Assembly (NCBI GenBank): GCA_902781185.1
Contig: CACZII010000004.1
Coordinates: forward strand, 1 to 32,133
Source: Fibrobacter succinogenes
GTDB lineage: Bacteria; Fibrobacterota; Fibrobacteria; Fibrobacterales; Fibrobacteraceae
DNA: 32,133 nt
Reading direction: 5' to 3'
Positions 24,895 through 32,133 of the stretch are shown here, in pieces (positions within the stretch are counted from its first letter, which is position 1; each line of letters opens with the position of its first letter). The notes under the pieces are model-generated. The model saw nothing but the letters and a program-made list of their open reading frames with translations, was not told where the DNA came from and did no database searches. The translations under genes and the position numbers were made by a program.

Positions 24895-26342
24895 TACCCC
24901 TTTCTCATTTTCGCCTTAGCCTCTTCAACCAATTTTCTATTCAGGTGTGCGGCCTTGCAGAAGTGCGGTGCCACTTTCAAATAATCTCCACCACTTTCGT
25001 TAAAATTGCGGACAAGGCAAGGAGCACAATACTGTCTATCTTCACAATCATAGCATTGTGGAATTGCTGATTTGGTGAGATTACGTAGTTTGTTCAGTTG
25101 CGGAGACTTTTCCCAAATATCCTTAATGGGCTGTTCTCGCACATTGCCACAAGCCATTCCTTGCCATCCACTACATGGATACACAATACCATCACTTGCA
25201 ATGCAGAGATTATCCATGCCCACACCGCAGAAAGGTTGTTTACCCCATTCTTCCCGTGAAATAGGAGGCACAGGCGTATCAGTAAAGTCAAGATAATCTT
25301 TATCAAATTGGATAATATCCTTGAGTAGTTCCTCCGTTTGTTCCATCGTCAAACGTTCTGCAAGGTTATCCGTCGTAAAGTCATAGCGAGCCATCATCAC
25401 ATAGTCCGTTTGAGCTTTGCAATTACGTTCATAAGCGTATTTCAATACGTCCTTATAGGTGCGATAATTCGTCTTCATCACAGGGCAGCTAATTTGCACA
25501 GGAATGTTTGCGGCAATCAACGCATCGATAGCGGCCTTTGTTTTTTCGCAACTGCCATTGAGTTGCGTAATGTGGTCATGTTCCTCTGGAATAACGCTGT
25601 AAAGCGATGTTTGAACATAACTTGGATTAACTTCCTTGAGAACCTCTATCATATGCGGAGTAATCAAGGTAATGTTCGATAGCACATAAAAGCTGAAATC
25701 AAGCTCACGAGCTTTGCGCAAAATCTTCTCTGCATCAGGATGCGTGAAAAATTCGCCACCCGAAAGTGTTAACCCCATAACACCTAAATCATGCAACTGA
25801 GTTAGAACATTTTCAATCACTTCGTATGGCAACACCACATTTTTCAATTCATGCGGAATGTAACAGTGGATGCATCGTTCGTTACAGCGATTTGTTGTTT
25901 CAATTTGGCAACTATGAATTTGAGGATGCTCACGGTAATACGAACCTAATACCTCCTGAGTATCTGCAAAAAGTTTTTCGTCATTTAAATTCTGCTGTGC
26001 GTTATAGGTGAATAGAGTCTTTGGATTTTCAGCATAGCTGAAGAAGGTGTCTTTAGCAGCACATTCTTCAGCAGTACTTCCAGACACCAAGTAACGGTCA
26101 GCGACAAGGGAATCCAAAAATTCCTGCAAGTCTGTCTGAATATCTGATGGAGTAATCCCTTCAAAATATTCGCACGCCTTTGCAGCTAGAATTTCTAGAC
26201 TCTGGGGCTCGCGAGAAAGAACATCGAGAAACGCCCGACCCTCCTGCGTATAGGTGCGGTCATGTTTGGTGAGCTGACTTTTGATATAACCATACTCACC
26301 AATAGAACGAATAAATGTATCACGAGATTGACGATAAAACAT
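24894..26342 (-). CDS. Radical SAM/SPASM peptide maturase with N-terminal PqqD-like domain
   Basis: The 482-residue protein has three parts. Residues 1-90 look like a PqqD-type RiPP recognition element (EGRAFLDVL, LQEFLDSLVADRYLV). A radical SAM core follows, with the 4Fe-4S motif CNERCIHC (Cys153, 157, 160) and SGGEFF (about 194-199). The C-terminus is a SPASM domain with Cys372, Cys390 (GIVYPC), Cys430/433/439/442 (CYDCEDRQYCAPC) and Cys462, enough for two auxiliary clusters. This is the architecture of sactipeptide, ranthipeptide and related thioether or carbon-carbon bond-forming maturases. I recall an NCBIfam family called FibroRumin system radical SAM peptide maturase that it might match, but this is unchecked. 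AAAGG precedes the ATG. Confidence 0.88.
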   Translation of the reverse strand: MFYRQSRDTFIRSIGEYGYIKSQLTKHDRTYTQEGRAFLDVLSREPQSLEILAAKACEYFEGITPSDIQTDLQEFLDSLVADRYLVSGSTAEECAAKDTFFSYAENPKTLFTYNAQQNLNDEKLFADTQEVLGSYYREHPQIHSCQIETTNRCNERCIHCYIPHELKNVVLPYEVIENVLTQLHDLGVMGLTLSGGEFFTHPDAEKILRKARELDFSFYVLSNITLITPHMIEVLKEVNPSYVQTSLYSVIPEEHDHITQLNGSCEKTKAAIDALIAANIPVQISCPVMKTNYRTYKDVLKYAYERNCKAQTDYVMMARYDFTTDNLAERLTMEQTEELLKDIIQFDKDYLDFTDTPVPPISREEWGKQPFCGVGMDNLCIASDGIVYPCSGWQGMACGNVREQPIKDIWEKSPQLNKLRNLTKSAIPQCYDCEDRQYCAPCLVRNFNESGGDYLKVAPHFCKAAHLNRKLVEEAKAKMRKG

Positions 26343-26399
26343 ATTTACCTTTTGAACAACATCCTTATGATTAAGAAGATTTCCACTTTGACAAACACC

Positions 26400-26660
26400 T
26401 TATTTTTGTGACAAAAGCACAATTGCTCGTTGCATATCTTCTTTTTGCTCCAAACCTCCTACTTCCTCTTGAAGAATAAGTACATTATTGGACTCTGCAC
26501 CTCCTGAAACACCTATATTGTCACAAAATTTTTGAACAGCATTTTCGATTTCTAAAAAACGCAGCAATTCCTCTTTTGATGGTGCATCCGGCAATCCAAA
26601 ACGTTTTGACCTTAATGCAATTGCTTGGCTTCTATAATATTCAAACATTGATTGATTCAT
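26400..26660 (-). CDS. Small protein of the radical SAM cluster
   Basis: The 86-residue product begins MNQSMFEYYRSQAIALRSKRFG and continues with a charged helical stretch (SKEELLRFLEIENAVQKF) and a glycine/acid-rich second half with GVSGGAESN. It has a single cysteine and no signal. AAGGAG lies 9 bases before the ATG and inside the upstream gene, with two bases between stop and start. It could be an accessory protein, a second substrate peptide with a helical leader, or a chaperone for the maturase; nothing in the sequence decides between these. Confidence 0.65.
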   Translation of the reverse strand: MNQSMFEYYRSQAIALRSKRFGLPDAPSKEELLRFLEIENAVQKFCDNIGVSGGAESNNVLILQEEVGGLEQKEDMQRAIVLLSQK

Positions 26661-26662
26661 AA

Positions 26663-27015
26663 TCAAATCTCCTTTGGGTCTTTTTTCCCTATGCAATATT
26701 GTCTTAACGGAATTACAGGTTTATAGGTCGTCTTTTCCAAATCAACTTTAACACTGCTATTGAGCGCTTTGGGATTATGCAACTCATTTACTAAAGCATC
26801 CAACAGCCGGGTCAGATTTTCGTCCGACGATTTATTTCTAAACTTTTTCAAATTGTTGTAGTGATCAACATATTTTTGACAACAGTCCACCGAATCAAGA
26901 ATTTCTGCATAAATGTTTTTTATTTTCGCTTTTTTGCATTCATCCAGTTTTTTTCTATCCCTTTTATATTTTTTTCAATTGTATCAAGCTTTTCTTTTAG
27001 TTCCTTACCAATCAT
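26663..27015 (-). CDS. Small coiled-coil protein split between two frames (frameshifted or recoded)
   Basis: An ATG at 27015 with AAAGGA 8 bases upstream opens a frame (MIGKELKEKLDTIEKNIKG) that stops at 26920 after 31 codons. The -1 frame, open from about 26975 to the TGA at 26663, encodes KKLDECKKAKIKNIYAEILD and then DCCQKYVDHYNNLKKF onward. Two runs of seven A on the coding strand lie in the overlap (plus-strand T runs at 26969-26975 and 26948-26954), reading A AAA AAT and A AAA AAC in the zero frame. A -1 shift at the second gives a continuous heptad pattern and a 117-residue product. A GTG at 26890 could also start a 75-residue version but lacks a binding site. Confidence 0.6.
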
Positions 27016-27052
27016 CGAAAAATCCTTTACTTAAGATCAACAAACACCCCCT

Positions 27053-27078
27053 AAAGCAGGGCTGTTACACCCTGCTTT
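27053..27078 (-). promoter_or_regulatory. Stem-loop after precursor-peptide gene
   Basis: AAAGCAGGG and CCCTGCTTT form a perfect 9-bp stem with an 8-base loop, 20 bases after the stop of the 49-codon peptide gene. It is not followed by a clear T-run, so it is more likely a leaky terminator or mRNA-stabilising hairpin. Such a structure would give more peptide mRNA than maturase mRNA. Confidence 0.7.
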
Positions 27079-27097
27079 GGAGATGGTTGATTGCATT

Positions 27098-27247
27098 TTA
27101 TTCAGCACGATCGCAAGCTTTGCAGCCCCGCACATAACCATCTGGTCCACGACCCTCACTCGGGCAACCAGCAGCAAAGCTACCGGTCGGATTATTCTTC
27201 GCAATCAGACGCGGCTTCTTGTAAGCCATCTTCTTTATTGTCTTCAT
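27098..27247 (-). CDS. Candidate Cys-containing RiPP precursor peptide (49 residues)
   Basis: Reading the minus strand from an ATG at 27247 with AGAGG about 7 bases upstream gives 49 residues: a basic leader-like half starting MKTIKKMAYKKPRLIAKNN, then PTGSFAAGCPSEGRGPDG and YVRGCKACDRAE before TAA. The three cysteines (28, 42, 45) and glycine-rich spacing lie in the C-terminal half. That is the expected layout for a substrate of the downstream radical SAM/SPASM enzyme. It is the first gene of the cluster and is followed by a strong stem-loop, typical of precursor genes. It has no signal peptide. That it is the substrate is an inference from position and composition. Confidence 0.7.
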   Translation of the reverse strand: MKTIKKMAYKKPRLIAKNNPTGSFAAGCPSEGRGPDGYVRGCKACDRAE

Positions 27248-27371
27248 AATATACCTCTAGAGTATGTTATCCCGCATTCTGTTGCGCACCATGTTGCGCG
27301 GGTTTCAATACGGTGCGTTTTGCGTTTGCAAATGTTTTATGGATTGCATCCTTTTGACTGGTTCAAGGGCA

Positions 27372-27989
27372 TCATTCATTGCCTGATCCGGTATTCCCCT
27401 GCTTATCGCCTCTGGGCCAAAAGTTCCATAGCAAGAAAAACAATCCCATAATCACCGACAGTACAATTAATGGGGTGGATTGCGATTCAAAGTGAATGCC
27501 GGTCATGCCAAATGCAATAAACTGTATAATGGAAAGGATAACTAAGATAAACAAGCTCGTAAACAAGCGCACAATCATCATTGAAGAAACTTTCCAAAGT
27601 TTCACAATTAGGATTGTAAGAACGGTCCATCCAATTATACACGCTATATCGATTTGTTGTCTCAAATTTTCCTCAACATCTTTCCAGGACGGGAATTTTT
27701 GATGAAGAAAAATCAGCGTTATCAAAATTAGAGTCAATGCGACAAAACAATACCGTGCAGCGCGTCTCTTGGAAGGAGAAGCGCTGGAATGTATAGATGT
27801 CATAAACGGAAACAAGAAAACGTACAATATGTAATCCATTATACCGTTCTGTTTTTTTGAATCTATTTTCATCCTCCAGGCTTCCATTTTTTGAACAATA
27901 CTTCTCTGGGCGCCTACAACTTTTGTATCGAGTGCGGTAAAGACTTTGCTAATTTTCTTTGCAAAGCTCTCTTTATCCTTATTTTCCAT
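27372..27989 (-). CDS. Hypothetical membrane protein upstream of peptide cluster
   Basis: The 205-residue product from the ATG at 27989 (AGGAG 8 bases upstream) has a charged N-terminal half (MENKDKESFAKKISKVF) and four or five hydrophobic segments (starting near residues 50, 78, 115, 140 and 175). It ends in a polar tail. No transporter motif or peptidase residue is evident. It lies 124 bases upstream of the precursor gene on the same strand, so a role in export, immunity or sensing is possible but unsupported by motif. The frame extends upstream to 28088, but that part lacks a binding site. Confidence 0.6.
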   Translation of the reverse strand: MENKDKESFAKKISKVFTALDTKVVGAQRSIVQKMEAWRMKIDSKKQNGIMDYILYVFLFPFMTSIHSSASPSKRRAARYCFVALTLILITLIFLHQKFPSWKDVEENLRQQIDIACIIGWTVLTILIVKLWKVSSMMIVRLFTSLFILVILSIIQFIAFGMTGIHFESQSTPLIVLSVIMGLFFLLWNFWPRGDKQGNTGSGNE

Positions 27990-28065
27990 ACCAAACTCCT
28001 CATGCGATACTTCTGGAGTTTCGCCCCTGCTCAACAAGGAACTGTGCCAAATTTTGTATGGATGC

Positions 28066-28275
28066 AAAAAAGGCGCAGGTCGCTGCATTTACCTGAACGG
28101 GGCTCTAGACAGCCACTAACCGATAAACGCAAACGACCCACGCCCCAAAAGGGCTGTTGCTTACACAGCAAACCGAGATACACCGCAAAACGGCATACCT
28201 GCGTGAGCGTTTGCCTTGTCCTCGGTTAGGGAAATTGTCTAGATTTCGTTCAGAGGGCAAGAGCAAAAAACTCTC
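28066..28275 (-). ncRNA. Candidate multi-stem structured RNA
   Basis: Paired segments (plus coordinates) are 28104-28111/28236-28243 (8 bp), 28116-28123/28222-28229 (8 bp), 28130-28135/28208-28213 (6 bp) and 28139-28143/28201-28205 (5 bp). They form a long interrupted helix capped by three hairpins at 28143-28153, 28158-28172 and 28177-28199. On the minus strand a TATATT lies upstream (28286-28291 region), and a small CAGGT/ACCTG stem followed within 4 bases by six T lies downstream (28066-28095). That favours minus-strand transcription. It could be an independent small RNA or a structured leader of the 27372-27989 gene. I cannot assign it to a known RNA family. Confidence 0.5.
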
Positions 28276-28392
28276 TATGCTTCAAAAACTAATATAAAAT
28301 TGAGAGAGATGCTCAAAAAATCTACAAAAAAAATATTTTTCGAGGTCAAAACGCCTTTTTTACGCAAATTTCGCCATTTTGGGGTCTAAAAC

Positions 28393-28421
28393 CTCGTAAA
28401 GCGCTCGTAATGGCCTCGTAA
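28393..28421. repeat. Three CTCGTAA direct repeats at 11-bp spacing
   Basis: CTCGTAA occurs at 28393-28399, 28404-28410 and 28415-28421, exactly 11 bp apart, so the copies face the same side of the helix. Inverse-orientation TACGAG copies follow near 28433, 28510 and 28573. The pattern resembles an iteron or a cooperative operator. The surrounding DNA is AT-rich and carries no convincing gene. Confidence 0.6.
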
Positions 28422-28472
28422 AACTGTAAGATCTACGAGATTTCTCAGAAAAATAATCTCATCAAGATAAAC

Positions 28473-28505
28473 CGCTACGAAAAGCAAAAAAGTTGTTTCA
28501 TAGCG
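28473..28505. repeat. Inverted repeat with 10-bp arms
   Basis: CGCTACGAAA (28473-28482) faces TTTCATAGCG (28496-28505), with one non-identical position that still allows a wobble pair in RNA. The 13-base loop is A-rich. No T-run follows on either strand, so a protein-binding site or RNA hairpin is as likely as a terminator. Confidence 0.5.
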
Positions 28506-28639
28506 AATTATACGAGGTCTTTATGGCGATTCTTGGTCGAAAAAAGGAAATTGGTGAACTTCATCTCGCGAATTACGAGACAAAAACTAGCGTTTTTGAT
28601 TAAATTTTGACATTTTTGTAAATGACCAGTTCGACCTTG

Positions 28640-28668
28640 TTGACTTTTTCTACAAAAAAAAGTATATT
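28640..28668 (+). promoter_or_regulatory. Sigma70-type promoter
   Basis: TTGACT (28640-28645), a 17-base spacer and TATATT (28663-28668) match a strong housekeeping promoter. The predicted start near 28675 coincides with the first base of the candidate small RNA stem. It points toward the 3' end of the convergent DUF3800 gene, with no open reading frame downstream on this strand. Confidence 0.65.
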
Positions 28669-28674
28669 TACTAT

Positions 28675-28755
28675 AGAGTCCTTGGTTGGTGAATGTCGGC
28701 TCCACGCCGTGCGTTTCTTTGGAAACCTAGCCGCTGATGGGACTCCATTTTTTTT
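28675..28755 (+). ncRNA. Candidate ~80-nt small RNA ending in a U8 terminator
   Basis: From the predicted start, GAGTCC (28676-28681) pairs with GGACTC (28740-28745), followed within two bases by eight T. Inside this closing stem are GGTT/AGCC pairing and two hairpins, CGGC-tccac-GCCG and GTTTC-tttg-GAAAC. The terminal 29 bases are antisense to the last codons of the DUF3800 gene. The combination of promoter, compact nested fold and terminator supports a transcribed small RNA. No known family is recognised. Confidence 0.55.
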
Positions 28756-29521
28756 GCTCTAACGGATTCTTGTCCGTATAGAATGTCCCATAAAACTGGT
28801 TCGCCTGAACATCGAAAATGTCATGCACCAGTTTTATTTTTTCCCTGATAAAATTGAAATAGCGGAAATCGTTCTTCTCATATACCCTGAACACAGTCCA
28901 CAGCACATAGTCAATCACCTGTAGCAAGGGCAAATGGGACGGCTGTTGCAGGAATATGCGAATTTTACCGTTGTTTTCTTTTCCCCATTTCTGCCGAAAC
29001 TTAACAATGGCGTCGTTCAGGGCTTCCGTCATATTGGAAACGCTCACGATATTGCTCATCTGTGAAAAATAGATGTCTATTTCGTTATAGAGATGCAAAC
29101 GATTTTTCAGGAGTTCCGCGACCAAGAATTTATACAACTTCTTATCGCTCATGTTGAATTTGCGACGAAAAATAGCTTCATCTTTACGAGCTACAATAAC
29201 ATAGGCTTCGAAATCAGCATTCTTCAACAATTTGAAAACCTTCTCTTTTACTTCCGCACAATCCTTGTTCGCATGAAAACCGTTCTTAAGATTTTGCACT
29301 GACGGAACAGCCTTGAGATATTCGTCCTCCATCAATTCTTTGCGAAGCTTTTCCAAATCAACCAGCAACTGATGCGGATTAGACATTTCCACATAGCCTA
29401 CAGAGAAAGTCTTACTAACTAGACCTTCTTGCAGAAGGTTCTTGCCACGATGTCCAAGAATTTTCGGATCTCCCGATTCGTCAAAGTAGTAGAACATTTT
29501 CTGTGGCAAAGTCTCTTTCAT
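28727..29521 (-). CDS. DUF3800 domain protein
   Basis: The 264-residue protein has the DUF3800 hallmark YYFDESGDP near residue 12 and the C-terminal LLQVIDYVLWTVFRVY helix with a conserved aspartate. Between them lie a KNGFHANKD segment and an IDIYFSQM strand. The family is thought to have an RNase H-like fold and is frequent in mobile and defence regions, but its activity is not established. ATG at 29521 follows GGAG at 8 bases; a TTG four codons upstream is less likely. No partner protein is adjacent; structured RNA candidates lie directly downstream. Confidence 0.8.
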   Translation of the reverse strand: MKETLPQKMFYYFDESGDPKILGHRGKNLLQEGLVSKTFSVGYVEMSNPHQLLVDLEKLRKELMEDEYLKAVPSVQNLKNGFHANKDCAEVKEKVFKLLKNADFEAYVIVARKDEAIFRRKFNMSDKKLYKFLVAELLKNRLHLYNEIDIYFSQMSNIVSVSNMTEALNDAIVKFRQKWGKENNGKIRIFLQQPSHLPLLQVIDYVLWTVFRVYEKNDFRYFNFIREKIKLVHDIFDVQANQFYGTFYTDKNPLEQKKWSPISG

Positions 29522-29651
29522 TACAAACTCCAAAATACATCAAATAATTTCACCTTTGCAATATAAATTATTTCAATTAAACAAACAAGCGTTTGAAATT
29601 GCGAGAAATCAATTCTTGTTTTTTCAGGGTGAACGAGGTAAGCCAGGCGTT

Positions 29652-29790
29652 ACGGGCGCGGCGACTGAGCGCCCGTTAGAAGGGGTAGCGGAAGACCCGA
29701 CCGGGGCGGGTTATAACAAAAGATCCCCGACCAAGTCGGGGATGACATTTGGGGTGGGGTCGGGGCTGTAGTTAGGGGAAGGCCTTCCCC
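29652..29790. repeat. Cluster of palindromic repeats in a gene-free stretch
   Basis: The 29522-29853 interval holds no convincing gene. It contains an ACGGGCGC/GCGCCCGT stem (29652-29676), a GATCCCCGA...TCGGGGATGACA unit (29723-29747) and a perfect 16-bp palindrome GGGGAAGGCCTTCCCC (29775-29790). GC content jumps relative to the flanking AT-rich bases before 29625. These look like different families of interspersed repeat accumulated between two genes. Confidence 0.65.
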
Positions 29791-29794
29791 TCTT

Positions 29795-29840
29795 AGATCC
29801 TTCGGCTTCGGCGCGATGCGCCTCCGCTCAGGATGACACA
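29795..29840. repeat. Third copy of the GATCCTTCG...CTCAGGATGACA repeat
   Basis: AGATCCTTCGG...CCGCTCAGGATGACACA has the same ends as the copies flanking the GIY-YIG gene (7007-7051, 7341-7383) but a different centre (CTTCGGCGCGATGCGCCTC). No GIY-YIG gene accompanies this copy. Confidence 0.8.
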
Positions 29841-29853
29841 ATCAAATATTGTG

Positions 29854-29904
29854 TCACTTCACCACAATATTCACGAGCTTGCCCGGAACGACGATGGACT
29901 TCAC
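29854..29904 (-). pseudogene. Duplicate fragment of the LeuS C-terminal tail
   Basis: On the minus strand this stretch encodes [16 protein letters not shown] followed by TGA, identical over 16 residues to the C-terminal end of the LeuS encoded just upstream (there followed by PA and TAA). Most codons differ synonymously between the copies, so it is not a recent duplication. It has no start codon or binding site of its own and is taken as a remnant of another leuS 3' end. Confidence 0.75.
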
Positions 29905-29937
29905 CCCGGAACCCCTGAACTTGATTCAGGGCCGGGG
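29904..29937. repeat. GC-rich hairpin between the two leuS tail copies
   Basis: CCCCGG-aac-CCCTGAA and TTCAGGG-CCGGGG form a 13-bp stem with a 3-base bulge and a 5-base loop. It begins exactly at the 5' edge of the duplicated tail and ends 11 bases after the live leuS stop. It may act as the leuS terminator although no T-run follows. Confidence 0.7.
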
Positions 29938-29948
29938 CAGGCTCATTT

Positions 29949-32133
<2,185 letters not shown>

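Noticed and set aside
28066-28275. 6S RNA, SRP RNA, tmRNA or retron RNA
   Set aside because: None of the conserved core sequences of SRP RNA or tmRNA is seen, the three-hairpin tip does not match typical 6S RNA, and no reverse transcriptase is nearby for a retron; kept as unassigned.
28508-28705. 65-codon open frame on the minus strand
   Set aside because: It has no binding site and no family, and its upstream end overlaps the better-supported promoter and small RNA on the other strand.
28675-28755. Fluoride or other known riboswitch
   Set aside because: CCGCTGATGGGACTCC recalls part of the fluoride motif, but the conserved 5' half is absent and no fluoride exporter gene follows.
29556-29771. 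71-codon open frame before leuS
   Set aside because: It is made largely of translated palindromic repeats and lacks a binding site.

Overview
The window reads as a chromosome segment of a Gram-negative bacterium, most likely a Fibrobacter-like member of the Fibrobacterota. This is inferred from the mix of an outer-membrane lipid transport (Mla-type) operon, a large cyclic-di-GMP gene set, a secreted CotH kinase-like lipoprotein and codon style; no rRNA is present to confirm it. It is densely packed: many genes overlap by 1-4 bases, and three convergent pairs overlap at their 3' ends.

Bases 1-18,500 are mostly housekeeping. A forward run carries recR (5' end missing), engB, an MlaE/MlaF pair, pyrC, plsC and rnr. 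It is followed by a small GIY-YIG gene bracketed by inverted interspersed repeats and a rhamnan-synthesis-F-like gene. The reverse-strand rpmH-rnpA-yidD-yidC cluster comes next (rpmH is only 51 codons). After it come a membrane GGDEF protein with a degenerate active site, a DivIVA-yggU-HD-GYP operon, a CotH-like lipoprotein whose start codon lies in a tandem repeat, a beta-rich envelope protein and a bile-acid/sodium symporter-family carrier.

Bases 18,500-29,600 are accessory, lower in GC and almost entirely on the minus strand. They include secreted proteins of unknown function, a SLOG-fold gene pair, an M16 metallopeptidase, a lipoprotein/exported pair and a RiPP-like biosynthetic cluster. 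The cluster reads, in transcription order: a 49-codon Cys-containing peptide gene (27098-27247), a stem-loop, a small coiled-coil gene split between two frames at A7 runs, an 86-residue protein, a PqqD-like/radical SAM/SPASM maturase and an amidohydrolase coupled to it by a TAATG overlap. The peptide, the split gene and the stem-loop were found by reading the minus strand directly.

Upstream of this cluster, 27,990-28,730 contains no convincing protein gene but is rich in structure. It holds a long multi-stem RNA candidate, three CTCGTAA repeats at exact 11-bp spacing, a hairpin, and a well-formed sigma70-type promoter driving an approximately 80-nt candidate small RNA whose terminator lies in the 3' end of a DUF3800 gene. 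The window ends in a partial leuS on the minus strand. Just past its stop lies a second copy of the LeuS C-terminal tail: 16 identical residues written with mostly different synonymous codons, separated by a palindromic repeat.

The strongest candidates for something undescribed are the peptide cluster, the structured-RNA region next to DUF3800, the leuS tail duplication and the repeat-bracketed GIY-YIG gene. All RNA and RiPP assignments are inferred from sequence alone.
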